Positions 23,171 through 34,889 of a stretch of DNA of 64,000 bases are shown in pieces. Source of the DNA: Dicyema japonicum (Eukaryota; Dicyemida; Rhombozoa; Dicyemidae). The stretch lies in the NCBI GenBank assembly GCA_011109175.1, contig RDEW01000028.1:467784-531783 (forward strand), read 5' to 3'. A program made the translations under genes and the position numbers. The notes under the pieces are model-generated. The model saw only the letters and a program-made list of their open reading frames with translations. It made no database searches and was not told the origin of the DNA. Numbering within the stretch: position 1 is the first letter of the stretch; the number at the start of each line of letters is the position of its first letter.

Positions 23171-23754
23171 TTATCTTACTGATTATTGATTAATAATAAA
23201 GGTCAAACTTTAAATAAATATTTATGATAATATAATTTTTAGAAAACAAGTTTATGACAATTATTAACAAAAACATTGTGTTAATTTCTAAAATGCTAAA
23301 CTATAGGCAATGCCATTTAAATAGTCAAGTATTTCGCGATTATCGAAGTCAGTTACAATGCGTTGAATTCTTAAAGCATTATCTCTGTATTTTTTCTTTT
23401 GTGTAGGACCTTCCCTACCAGCAATATACTGTTCAATTTTAATTTCATTTCTTGCTTGTTCTTTCTTCAAAACATCAATAAACTTCCAAATCGTAGGATG
23501 ACACGCTCCAATTAAAGAATTCAACGTCAACTTCTGAAAAGAGGTGAAAAAATAGGTCCTCTCTTCAATTTTCATAGGTCCTACCGTCACGGATACGTGA
23601 CTCCTATCGCCGAATAATCTCCAAAATCGCAATTTAACTATAATATAAAAAATCAAAATTTCGACCTCTTCTATCTAGAAATCAGCCCACGTGGTTCCTT
23701 GATTTAACTGGGATGAATTTACCTCGCGATGAATTTACCGGCGATGAAATTACC
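22884..23754 (-). mobile_element. MULE (Mutator-like) transposon remnant with minisatellite ends
   Basis: The minus-strand frame 23288-23656 reads LNSLIGACHPTIWKFIDVLK, KIEQYIAGREGPTQKKKYRD and FDNREILDYLNGIAYSLAF. I recognise this as the C-terminal part of animal MULE transposases. The ends are inverted arrays of a 15-mer, GGTAAATTCATCGCC with variants: about four copies at 22884-22951 and about three in opposite orientation at 23712-23754. No target duplication was seen. The catalytic core is absent. Confidence 0.72.
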
Positions 23755-23859
23755 AGGAGACGCTGGATGGTCGCTCTTAATAAAAAATACCAAGTCCGCA
23801 CAATTCCATCACGAAAAAAGAACTAGAAAGTGTCAATGAAAGTCAAAAGGCTTCAATAT

Positions 23860-23935
23860 TGCTCAGGCATCGAACACTCAATGGAAGTTACCCCATGATC
23901 GCGAGTCCAATGTTTTGGAAGAGCCATCGTGTCGT
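23860..23935 (+). repeat. Short dispersed repeat, shared with 53615-53680
   Basis: GAAGTTACCCC-ATGATCGCG-CCAAT-TTTTGGAAG is shared with GGGAGTTACCCCTCATGATC... at 53.6 kb. This is possibly the tail of a small SINE-like unit; the 53.6-kb copy follows directly after a SINE 3' part. Confidence 0.5.
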
Positions 23936-24073
23936 TATAGGCTCTCCCTTTCACAATTCTGCAAGCCATCCGATTAACTTGATTCCAAGACAATTTCCTT
24001 CAACATTTTTAACCACAAAAACACAATTTTTTAAAACCACAGAATAATAAATATGAACATTATATTCAACAAA

Positions 24074-24720
24074 TCAAGAGTGAACATATCTGACAAGACA
24101 AGAAAGAACATGACAGCTAGCAGACAAAGATCCAAATTTAATTATCCTATTAAACGAAGAGACATCTCTGTCAGCCTGAATAAACCCCAATTCCGTAGTA
24201 GGCAATACTGTGTCCCTTTTAACATGCCAAATAACGTCAAATGTGTCTAAATTAACTACAACGATTACATTCAGAGTTTATCTCTGGAAGACAAGCTATT
24301 ACAGATATTAAACGTCGTATGGAACTAATAGCATCATCATTAAAGTCGTCTTTCAATGTGCCAACAGAGTGACTCCGGTTTGACACGTTAAATGTCCATG
24401 ACTCAATTATATTGTATTGGTTTTGTGGATCCTTGATAACCAATGTAAACCCAATAAGGATATTTTCATTAAGCATGTCTACTCTGATTATTTCCCCACA
24501 TACATTCAATAATATCTCTGACTGCTTTTAAATAAGTGAAGAGCTCAATGTCGACAGGAAAATGCAGTGAATACCCATAAGACTCTCCACTCTCAAAGTA
24601 CTCAGGTCCGTAAATCCCTCGTTCGAAAATAATTGTATTGACGCATGTTGCTTACGTAAATAACAGCAATCAACCTATGAACAGAGACAGATCACCACAT
24701 GATTCCTCAAATAAGGACAT
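24074..24720 (-). CDS. MAD2L1: Spindle-checkpoint HORMA protein MAD2
   Basis: MAD2 binds CDC20 at unattached kinetochores and delays anaphase (family knowledge). Three introns of 24, 25 and 22 nt give 191 residues. ATCVNTIIFERGIYGPEYF aligns with human NSILYQRGIYPSETF. ELFTYLKAVRDIIEYML...LVI aligns residue for residue with LIKYLNNVVEQLKDWL...VVI. SSIRRLISVIACLPEI aligns with the helix IRSVIRQITATVTFLPLL. EYTFDVIWHVKRDTVLP starts the C-terminal safety belt. The start at 24720 (MSLFEESCGDLSLF) yields an N-terminus about 15 residues shorter than human. It is the last of three same-strand genes, 92 bp downstream of STX17. The belt C-terminus is divergent. Confidence 0.85.
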
Positions 24721-24812
24721 TAAATAATTAAATTATTTAAAAATAATAAATTATGTTTTGCATTTATTCATTCGCATATCCACAAGTTTGGCGGTTGCAG
24801 CAGCACCTTATG

Positions 24813-25470
24813 TTAGTGAGTTAAAAAACTTGCTACGAATGTTATCAATCCTGAAGAAGTCCCAGCAATGAGTCCGAATTTTACACCCAAAAGACACCCG
24901 ACCGGACCACCAATTATAGCTCCGATCGTCCCTCCAGCAAATGAAGAGACCAGAGATATCTTGTTCAGTTTATTCTTAGCATTACATAGGAATGATACAG
25001 TGTTTATGGAAGGTACATTTGTTAGTGTTTCTTCGATATTGTTAATGGTGCTACTGGATGACTTGGATGTTTTATTTAATCCATTAAGCATATCCCTCAA
25101 CATTCTTGTAGATTTTTCAAGCTTCTCAAACCCGTCATCATCCTTCAAAGGAAGCTGACAAAGGTTGAGACAATCGACTGCTGCTATTTTAAGAGGATTA
25201 ACAATCTCATCAAATGTAACAATTTCCTCATCAGAAGTCAGCCTATCTCTACACTTTTCAATCTCAAATATAGAATCTCTGAGATGAGCAAGTCGCTGGT
25301 TAAAACCGTTAAGTTCTGCATAATATTCTTCAGTATCCTCCCCTCTCTCCATCTAAAACATAAACAAAACTCTAAGCTGATTTTATTCTGTGAATATGCT
25401 TATTAATACGCCTCATATCATTACTGACTGATAATGTGAATCTCTCTAGTGGAAGTTTCACATAGTCCAT
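24813..25470 (-). CDS. STX17: Syntaxin-17-like autophagosomal SNARE
   Basis: STX17 drives autophagosome-lysosome fusion and ER-mitochondria contact functions. Start at 25470 (MDYVKLPLERFTLSVSNDMR). A 25-nt GC-AG intron follows IKS and joins MERGEDTEEYY in frame, giving 210 residues. The N-terminal helices and RDSIFEIEKCRDRL match human LRSNIREIEKLCLK. A short SNARE-like helix (FEKLEKSTRMLRDMLNGLNK) follows. The C-terminus has the diagnostic glycine-zipper hairpin (AGGTIGAIIGGPVGCLLGVK, then FGLIAGTSSGLITFVASF). At the predicted zero layer, the usual Gln appears replaced by Ser in my alignment. It is shorter than human (302). It lies 72 bp downstream of RNF10. Confidence 0.82.
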
Positions 25471-25542
25471 TAGCTATTATTAAATCAAAATTTTTAATAT
25501 AAAGATAAAAACAATTTATTATTAAAATGTCATTTTTTGTGT

Positions 25543-27180
25543 TTATTTTTTTCTAAAATAAACAAAAAATGCAATACTTTTAGCAGTAACGCACATTTCA
25601 TAAAGGAGAGATGTGTCATTACTAACTTCTGGGGAATTGCCGACAGCCTGAGAATTAGAGTAAAGGAAACTTGTGCATAAGTCATTTTGTTTTGGGGCAG
25701 TTTTGGACGGTCCACTGATTGAGATAAAATAGGGAAGAGTGAAGTATCACTCAAATCATGAACGTCCAATTCAGGAGAAGGTATAAAAAACTCTTGCCTT
25801 CTCTCAGCCTTCAGTTTTGACATTTCCATTTCTTTTTCCTCCCTCATCTCCTTATTACGTCGACATTGTGCCCTCTTTTCCATCTCGACTAAAAACTCAC
25901 CCCCACACACAAACCCTTATTATTCATAGTAGAGCGAACGCTTAGGACAGAACTTAGATCAATCTCAACAAAAGAAAACTTGGAAGACAGCGGCAAATGA
26001 GACAAAAACTTCCACATTGACCTGTTCTCCTGGAATAATAGAAACGTCAACATCGGTAATGATGAATGTTTCAATAGCTATAATGGTCCCTCTCAGAATG
26101 TGAGGACAATTCTCCAAAGATGAGTGATCATTCAATAAGCATTTAATATTGAACGAATGAAGGAATATGTTTTGTCCATCACAAGCTTAGAATAAGCCAA
26201 CAACCACATTGATAGAAGAATACGTAATCGTCGTCACAATCCTTTCGTAAATCAAATGAAAACACGTCACATAACAGTTTCTAAATAAAACATATAAATA
26301 CATTGTTGTTTATGTCTGATTCCAGTAAGGAGATCCCCTCAGCTATTAGCAGAGACTGCTCATCGCTGTAGTTAGGGATTTCTTCCTCCAATTGTGCCAT
26401 GAATGGTTTGAATATTAGCTTGTTTGCAATGGAGTGACTGTTGACTGTGATTATTCGTGAGTGGGGTGAATTGTCTATCTTATGACCAGTAATACCTTCT
26501 TCCAAGATTGGGAGGCATTCTGTCCCCACAGTGAGACTGGCAGGTCTGCATAGTACACATGCACGCAGTCTCTTCATAAGTCTCATCTCAATGACGTCCC
26601 CAACATTGTATTTGTGAAGTAGAATATACTTAATTCTGGAATGTTTATCATACTCACATTTTGGAGTCATTTCTTTTAATATATTCGTTACAAACAGGAC
26701 AGGATCCATATTCTCCGTCGAAATATGAGTACATCTCCCTCAGACAGACCATACAATAGACATGCCCACACCTCACAATTTGTGCTAGTTGAGGCTTGCA
26801 CAGACAGATTGGGCACAAATCAACTGAGTGAACATATTTCATCTGCAATTATGATATAATATCACTATTTGCACGACATGTGCCCAGTTGACTGGTTTAT
26901 CGACGTCCTTAACGTTTGAGGATATATCTGAGCCTCCAAAAACTACAAATTGAGCCCTTTGATTATTCATTAGTAAACCTCGCTAGAAGGTGATGTTCAT
27001 TCTTAATGGGTCGACTTCTTCTGGGGAATGTTTGTCCACTAATATTAGCACGTTGGTAGGTACTTTTTAGGATTTCTTAAATTGGTGAGGTCAAGTTCGA
27101 CAGCTGATCCTCTTTGACGATTCGAAACTAAAAAGTCAATAAATGGTCCTACGTCTTCTTTTGTTGTTCATATCTCCCAT
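25543..27180 (-). CDS. RNF10: RING finger protein 10 (RNF10)
   Basis: An E3 ubiquitin ligase; the family ubiquitylates 40S ribosomal proteins on stalled ribosomes. Ten introns of 21-26 nt give 468 continuous residues. VNWAHVVQI precedes the RING: CPICLCKPQLAQIVRCGHVY, CMVCLREM...CPVCNEYI (C3HC4). Then come YNVGDVIEMRLMKR (human VVGDTITMQLMKRE), an ILR-GTIIAIETF block, SMWKFLSHLPLSSKFSFVEI (human RYLSHLPLTCEFSICEL) and the basic coiled segment EMEKRAQCRRNKEMREEKEM. The N-terminal low-complexity part is much shorter than in vertebrates. The last exon and stop at 25543 are less certain because the final intron is optional. It is first in a three-gene same-strand cluster. Confidence 0.9.
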
Positions 27181-27184
27181 TATA

Positions 27185-27950
27185 ATAGACGTATATTAAT
27201 AAATGGAGGGTCAATCCCGCCAGAACTAAAAAAATAACACAAAGTCATACATTACTTAGTAAATATTATGATTATTTGAATTTTAATAATTAGGTTGACC
27301 ATTAATTTATTTATTATATTTAGATTTTTATTTAATTATATCTAATTTAAAAAGTTAGTTAAGGTTGTCAAATTCTTCTATTGTACATACAGTAAAAAAT
27401 CTCCGAAATTTGCTAATTTTGGTTTTTCCAATTTGTGGCCAATTTTGGAAATGACATTTTTGTTAATCAAAATCAAGAAAATTACAAAAAATTTAAATTA
27501 CTAAGTTGTTCTCTCTCAAAAAGCATTAAAACTTATTTAGTTTTTTTTATTTTTATTTTCCTTTACGATCCTTTGTTTATAGCTTTTTATTGATCTTCAT
27601 TACGTTGTCTTGACAAATAATTAAAAAAAAGTTTTTTTAATTATGTACAATAGGAATTGTTGCATGGTAATTGGATCATTAATTACATTATTCTAAAACA
27701 AGTATTGTTTCGTTAAAAATCACTTTCTATGCATTCATCCTTCAATCTTGTAAAATTTTAAAGCAATTTTTATTGTTTCCTGGAATACATGTCTCTTGTA
27801 AACAGCAGAAAGAGAAGTCGCTATTTTGTTAGATCGCATACCAGTTGGTGTTTCTTGTAAGGTTGTTTAAGTCCTCTGCAATTAAAAGATCCCAGAGTGA
27901 ACGGAGAAGTCGGTAAGGAATACGAATAAGACATAGTGCAATAGAAACGT
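27185..27950. other. AT-rich intergenic DNA
   Basis: About 750 nt, very A/T-rich, upstream of RNF10 and upstream of the 28-kb LINE. It should hold the promoter of the RNF10 cluster. No motif is clear. Confidence 0.45.
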
Positions 27951-27954
27951 CGTC

Positions 27955-30140
27955 ACCACCTCAACCAATATATAAAAAACACCAACTGCACGATGATTGA
28001 ATTAAAACGTGGCGTCATATGGTCTACCGGTTATGAAAGTTCTGGAGGCGCTCAGGGTGCACTTAATGCATGGGAGGTAGTTAATGGAAAAAGACCATTT
28101 TTCAACTATAAAAAAGCAAACTGGAATGACTATTCAAAATACATCGATCAAGCTCTAGTAAACTTTGAGATGATGATATTCCCCTCAATGATAACGTTAT
28201 CGACTTTCTAAACAAAACTATTATCATGGCGCGGAGAACATTCATTCCGCGTGGATCATTTAAATTCTACGATGAAAAACTTGATCAGAACACCAGATCA
28301 TTAATTAAAGAAAGGAATCGCCTGAAAAGACATGTACCTCCTTTCCCGGACAGAAAAATCAAACAAAAATTATCAATGACGAAATATCTAAAAGGATTAG
28401 AAAAACTGAAGCCAACAGATGAGACAAACTAATATCTTCCCTCCCATTTCAGAAATCTGCTCAGAAGATATGGAGAGAAATTAAACAACTTGGTCCAAAA
28501 GGAAATTTTAAAAGACAACAGACGGATCAGCCCAGTCTTAACAAGCTCATGAAATATTACGCCAATATAAGCCACAAACCTTCAGGAAAATGGATGGGCC
28601 TTCTTTATCCTCAATAAGACCGAAGAGAACACAGCCGATTAACTTTATCTCTCATTCAGATGTCAGTGAGGGTTTGAAGAGGATGAATTCTTCCCTCTCA
28701 TGTGGGCCAGATTCTATCCCTGGAATTTTACTAAAACACCTTGGACCTATTGCGATTGATGCAATCACAGTGATTTTCAACTATTCAATAAACATGAATA
28801 AAATTCCAACTATCTGGAAACTGTCCTATATACGCCCAATCCTTAAGCCTGGGACGCCTAAAAACAATCCTGCATCAGTTCGACCAATCTCTTTACTATG
28901 TACCTTATCAAAGTTATTGGAAAAATTGATTCTTAATCTTATAACCCTGTCTTCTTTTTTCGTCCTTACAACATAGATTCTGAAGGGGTCATTCAACTTC
29001 TACACCTAACTTCCCTCAACCAATTTATCATTGAAGGCTTTAACACAAATCCTCGTCACCTCAAAACAGTCGTCTGCACGATCGATTTACAAAAGGCCTT
29101 CGACTCTGTCTCAAAAAAAATCCTAACCCGGAAATTGTTTGTTCTAACCGTTAACTCCAATATAAAACATTGGCTTGCTAATTTCATAAATAGAAGAAGG
29201 GCCCGGGTATATATGGATGGGACCAAATAAATTTCAAGATTACTACCCAATGGTGTCCCACAAGGTTCTTCTTTATCACCCGCCTTATTAAACTTATACA
29301 TGTCCGATTTACCACAACCCAATAATAAAGACGATTTCATCCTATCATATGCTGATGACTTATTAATCGGATCCCGTGATCAAGAAATCCCAAAGGCATC
29401 AGAATGACTACAAGAATTTCACAAGATTCAAATTTGGCTAAATCATAACCGGCTTGATATATCTACTGAAAAATCTTCTTCGTCTTTATTTACCTCAGAC
29501 AAACGACTTGGAAAAATGACAATGGATATATTTATCAACCAGATAAAAATACCTTTCACAAAGAAACTGATAATCTTGGGGATCATTCGACACACACATG
29601 TTTTTTCATCTCAGTCGACGCTGTCTCTGGAAGCTGCTCAAGAAAGCTAGGGATAATCAAAACTATTTTCGGTGGCATTAAAACCTCTTTCCCAGCTTTG
29701 AAATTGTTGTACAAACAATTCATTGAGCCTTCTGTCAGCTATGCTGTACGTCATGGGGAATCAATCTGTCCTGGACGAACAAACAAAGAATCCGGGACAT
29801 TCAGGCCTTAACAGCCACTATTAGAAATCTCGGGAAACAAGAAAAACTAATACCCTCATCACTTGAAGACCTTATCCGACAAAATGGAAAGGGATTTGCT
29901 ACCCTGTGCAAGCAGTGCAACTCTCAACAATACACAGCCACGACGTGTCTTATGAGAAGGGTATACATCACCCCTCTCCAATTCTATTCCCGAAACCACC
30001 CCGCCCACAGAGAAGTTGTGTTGGATCCCAGAAGGCGCACGAGGAGAAAATGAGAATTCTGATTGAGGCCTTAGAGATCACTTAATTAATTTAGTAATTA
30101 AATTAACTATTGGTGTTCTTGGGTTAATAATAATAAAATG
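27955..30140 (+). mobile_element. Jockey-like LINE, EN-linker and RT, decayed
   Basis: Pieces in order: NYKKANWNDYSKYIDQALVN (28111-28170), the linker RRTFIPRGSFKFYDEK (28226 onward), SCGPDSIPGILLKHLGPIAI (28700), WKLSYIRPILKPGTPK with VRPISLLCTLSKLLEKL (28820-28930), TIDLQKAFDSVSKK (motif A, about 29085), GVPQGSSLSPALLNLYMSDL (about 29250), SYADDLLIGSRDQ (motif C, about 29350). The end reads HEEKMRILIEALEIT with a stop at about 30085. Two frameshifts and in-frame stops (29230, 29406) inactivate it. It ends in an ATAATAATAAAA tail at about 30137. Confidence 0.85.
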
Positions 30141-31980
30141 GAAAGAAGACTATGTTGAATATGGCTTTACGAAGATAATCATTGATGGAATCAATAGACC
30201 CCAGTGTTTTGTGATGCAATTTTATCGAATTCAAAATTAAATCCATCGAAGCTGAATGGACATTTTAAATCTATCCACGGAGGTGTAAAACGTTCAGGAA
30301 ATGATTTTGAATGTTTGAAGGCTAACAGGGCACGACAAGACACCAAGGAACTCTTCCGAAGCTTGGGTTTACTCCCATTAACAAACCGTTACTTTTGGCG
30401 TCATTCAAAATTGCATATGAAGTTGCGAAATCAAAGAAGCCACATACTATTGCGGAGACTCCTATTAAGCCGTGTGCATCGGAAATTGTAAAAACAGTTC
30501 TGGGTCCAGACGCCTCTCAAAAACTATAACAGATTCCTTTATCTAATAGTTGTATCCGGATCGAATTAATTGTATCAGCTATGATATTCTTAAACAAGTT
30601 GTATCGGACATAAAAAATTCTTGCATCAAGATTTCAATCCAGTTGGATGAATCTACACATGTTGATAATTGCAGTCAACTAATTTGCTTCGTATAAGAAA
30701 ATTTAATTGCCAAAGAGTTTCTTTTTTGTAAACCTCTCGAAACAGAAGCCTCTGCAAAAAATGTTTTTCAAATAATCGAGACTATTTTAATGAACACGAT
30801 ATTCCATTAGAAATTATCGGGTCAATTTGCACGGACGGTGCTCCAGTTAGGCTGGGGAACAGGTCGGGGTTTGCAGCCCTTAAAAAACATGTTCCGGATG
30901 AAACACTCACTCACTGTATCATTCATCAAAATGCACTCGTATCTAAGTCTCTGCCTGTGAAGTTAAAAGATGTCTTGTGTTAAAATCGTAAATTACATTC
31001 GAGGAAGGGCTTTGAATCATGGATTGTTCAAAACATTATGTACTGATTATGATGCTGACGCCACTGTTCTCTTGTATCATACTGATGTTAGATGGCTGTA
31101 AAAGAGGCCGTGTTTTAACAAGATTTTTTATTCTCAGACGTGAAATCGAACAATTTTTATTTGAAAAAAACTCTGAACTATTTGATTCTCCAAATTTTGT
31201 GATTTTTGTGGCATATTTGGCTGACATATTCAATCATCTTAACGAGTTGAATCTTTCGATTCAAGGGAAAGAGATGAGCATCTTAAATGCTTCTGACAAT
31301 CTACGTGCCTTCAGGAATAAACTGTTGTTGTGGATTCGACGTATTCAAGACAATAATTTTGGAAATTTTCAAACGCTGGATGAAATTGCTATTGAATTCA
31401 ACTCGACTTTAGATAAAAATATTTAAAAAAATCAGCACTCATCTTGAATGTTTAAAACTTTCATTTGATGGGTCGGAAATATTAAAGATTCTGATACCTG
31501 GATTGTTAACCCATTTGCTTTCAAAATAGAAAAGATGGAGGATAGAAAAGAGATTAAAGACAATTTGATTGAAATGCAATAATCTACATCACTGAAAATG
31601 TTGTACGACTCAAATTCTTTGAAGGTTTTTTAATGCGGTTTGCAATTTGGTTTTCCGACCCTTGCAAAAAAATCACTGAAGTTCTGGTTCCATTTGCAAC
31701 AACTTGCTATGTGAATCTGGATTTTCATCTCTACTATATATAAAAAAATAAGTACCGAAACGCTCTAATCCCCGAAAACGATCTCAGAATTGCATTAGCA
31801 AACAAAAAACCACGCTTCGAAGAATTAATTGAAACTAAAAGACAAGAAAAGTCTCAAGGAACCTGACTAATTTTTTGAATAAAATTCGAATTCTCTTAAA
31901 TTTAAAATTGGGGGGGGGGGTGCGAGGTTGGTGTTTAAAATTTTTGGGGGTGCAAACTCAAAACGAATCGAGAAGCGCTG
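30141..31980 (+). mobile_element. ZBED5-type hAT transposon remnant
   Basis: Pieces in order: EYGFTKIIIDGINRPQCFV with a BED finger (ILSNSKLNPSKLNGHFKSIH), IQLDESTHVDNCSQLICFV, ICTDGAPVRLGNRSGFAALK, HCIIHQNALVSKSL and LYHTDVRWL. A long open piece (31080-31426) contains REIEQFLFEKNSELF. A degraded end corresponds to the C-terminal dimerisation domain. The order and motifs match ZBED5/FAM200-like transposases. The right end reads CGAATCGAGAAGCGCTG (31964-31980), an inverted hAT terminus, after a G12 run. The left end is missing because the LINE abuts the coding region directly. Confidence 0.85.
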
Positions 31981-31999
31981 CTCTAAACTGTGGAAATAT

Positions 32000-32750
32000 C
32001 TTACTTTCTATTCTACCCCGTTTACAATTGCATGGAGAGTTACACTGAGAGGACTGGTAAAACGGATAGTGAAGAGCGTGGTTTAATTAACTAAACATGT
32101 CTTTGTTTATTGAAGTGCGGTTTAAATGACTTTATTATTCCAAGGCCCAATTGTTGAATTAGAGGAGTTGAATTTTTAGGGCAGAAATAAGATAATTATT
32201 AGAATTCATATTAAAGGAATGAGGAACTCGAATATTTTGGGTTGTATGACTTCTGCTGTGAATTTGATCCTGTTCTGTGTAACACGGGATTCAAACATCT
32301 GGCGAGACACAATATGTATAGCATTGGCTTGAGGAACAATAGCTGGATTAGAGATATTCTCCCTCAAAATATTACTCAATTGTGGATCCCTATATTCCAC
32401 ATACTTTCTCCACTAACTCCTAAGGATGAGATTGCACCTGGGCGCTTTAAGGCCTCCGGTCTTCTACTGGTTAACATGGCGAGGATAAAAATAGCGAAAT
32501 TCGATGTCACCTCAGCCATTTTTTTCGCACCGTCCGAAACTACTTGGAATTAGTTGGTCTTAACAATTTTCTTGCTGGATATTAAAACCAATTGTTAAGT
32601 ATTGAACAGCTAATTTGCCCAAAAAGGTTGTAAAATTCAAAATGACTCATAAAATTATCAATTGAATAGTTAATTACTTGACTGAATGACTACAAATTAA
32701 CGGTCAATAAATTAAAGCCGCCTTTAAAAGCAAAATTAGAAAAAATCGTA
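32000..32750. other. Spacer; possible small minus-strand coding pieces
   Basis: On the minus strand, 32530-32450 reads MAEVTSNFAIFILAMLTSRR and 32400-32206 reads EYRDPQLSNILRENISNPA and onward. They cannot be joined in frame with a convincing intron and match no family I know. This may be a decayed gene or chance. Confidence 0.3.
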
Positions 32751-32757
32751 AATTTGA

Positions 32758-34559
32758 ATGATTCTATTTATCTTTATTCCAATGTCGATAGTTTTATCAT
32801 TTTCATGCTCAATAAATACAACAAATGTAAGATTTGTCTTGATTAAGTTATATTCGTGCATCGAAAGTATAATCAAACAAATAAATCAAACAAAAAATTT
32901 CACTACTAAGGATCTTTCAGTCGCAGTTCAAGAAATGGAGAACAACTTCATCAATTTTAATGCGACTTGGAACAAAACGATGGTATTTAAAAATAGAAAT
33001 TTTTGGGTGGCAGAAAAGTTTGTCGAATTCATAGATTTGGTGAGTACTTTCAATTTTACTGAAATGACTGAATTTCTCATAGTCTCTTACAGCAAGTATT
33101 CGTGTTTTTTGTTTTCAGAATAAGAAAAATGATCAATAAAATCACAAATTTGACGAAAGATACCAACATTTGTGTGAAAGGACGGTCATTTGAATTATGT
33201 GCGGGTCAAACCACTGAATCTGACCATAAAACTATTTGCTCGAAAATCGCATTCCCAGAAGCATTTATCCACGACTCAAAAAATGTAGAAATACCGTTTT
33301 CTGCTGTCCCACTAAACAAAAAAGGTTTTTCAAGAAATCCAATAATTTAGTCGCCACAGTAGTTATCGGCATTCACGGGAATAACAAACTCTTTCCTTCT
33401 CGTCTAAACCAGTCTGTGGCGTCTAATGAAATTTATTATGCCAAGGGGGATCATCTCTTGCCAATTGATGATAATTTCGTAGAAGTCGCATTTCCTGTAC
33501 ATAAAACATCTAAACTTAGTTAAATGACGCTATAAACCACGAGAGAGAACTTGGTTGCGCTTTTTATGACGAAGTTAATGAGGTTTGGGTGAATTCGGGA
33601 CCGGTTGTAATTGTAACAAACGTGTCTGCACTTTGCAAGTTCAAGCACCTCAGCAGCTTTGCGATAATATTCGACAATTCTAGGAGTACCAGCCTGAAGG
33701 GATCGTCCATTATTACAAAAATTGGACTTTATTTTTCCATAGTTTCAGTCATTTTATCAAATTTAATGTTTTTCGTGACCTTCAGGTTGTCTCTGTGCAT
33801 CATTGCAGGGAATCATGCAAGTCCGTCTTCCAGAAAATAATGTTTAATTTATGTTTTTCCATATTTTTAACGAACGTCTTGTTTTTGCTGATAAATCGAC
33901 AATCCAAAACTCAAGCCACGTGCATTGCTGTTGGATCGCTGTTCCATCTTTTTCTACTTTCTCAGTTTTTCTGGATGCTTTGTACCGCCTTCTTGCATTA
34001 CATCAAATTTGTGAAAGTCCTCGGATTCGCAACAACAAAATTTATTTTTAAAAGTTTTATATTTTCCTGGGGTCTTTCATTAATAATTGTCTCCACAATT
34101 CTGATAACGCGAGCAACCGTTTATGTAAATGAGACCACGTGGGTATGTTTTTGAAACTTTTAGATGTTGGATTCGAGACATATGGCTGTATGTCGGAGTG
34201 TATGTTCCGTGCGGAATCGTTATTCTAGCAAATTATGTGATTTTTGCCTTAATCTTCAGAAGTGTAAAGCAAAATAGTTCGAATCCTTCATTGGAGAATA
34301 AGCTACTCATTACAATAATAATTCTGTTAGGTTATCTATCAAATAATCCATAGGATTGTCCTGGATATTTGGATTTTTCGTTAAATTGGATAGTCATGGA
34401 GTGATTGAGTACATATTCTGTGTCATTTGTTCGTTTCAGGGATTTTTGATACTTGTCACCAAACTAATTCAAGTCCCCAAGTCTGTATTTGAAAAGATGT
34501 TCTCCATCTTCAAAAAATTTAATTCAAACGAAAATTCTAACAAAACTGAAAAATTATAA
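32758..34559 (+). CDS. Adhesion-type GPCR (class B2)
   Basis: Six introns of 23-26 nt give a continuous 552-residue frame. A signal peptide (MILFIFIPMSIVLSF) is followed by an ectodomain of about 270 residues with NxT/S sites. The GPS motif follows: CAFYDEVNEVW...VSALCKFKHLSSFA, with the canonical HL|S autoproteolysis site. Seven membrane segments follow, including KIGLYFSIVSVILSNLMFFV, KIMFNLCFSIFLTN and SQFFWMLCTAFLHY. The ECL2 cysteine is in TTCWIRDIWLYVGVYVPCG. TM6 has LLGLSWIFGF and TM7 FCVICSFQGFLILV, both adhesion-receptor signatures. No additional adhesion domain is visible in the small ectodomain, and the ligand is unknown. The gene looks intact. Confidence 0.92.
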
Positions 34560-34639
34560 TATTTTAATTTAATTCATAATTTTTGAATCTTCAACAAATT
34601 TTTCAATTTTATTTATTTACCGTTTTAAGTGAAGGAAAC

Positions 34640-34880
34640 TGGTGACTAACAAAAACGTGTCTATCAATGACGGACGTTCTCAGAGATCCAAAAGGTTGAT
34701 CCCGTGCGGGGAAGACACAGAAAGCGGGCCACTACGCGAGAAAATTTAATCTCTCTCGTGGTCATCAAGTATACATTAAGAGTAGAGTGGCGACTACCTG
34801 CCCGGTCTTGTAGAGGTAAGCGTTGAGACCTACGTGGTGACCACAACGGAGGCGTGCCAGGTTTACCCAAATATCAGGAA
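34640..34880. repeat. Low-copy repeat related to 3140-3280
   Basis: It shares a CAGAGATCCA block and GTGGTGACCAC...CGGAGGCGT with the 3.1-3.3 kb segment. No coding function is recognised. Confidence 0.45.
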
Positions 34881-34889
34881 GAAAAGAAG

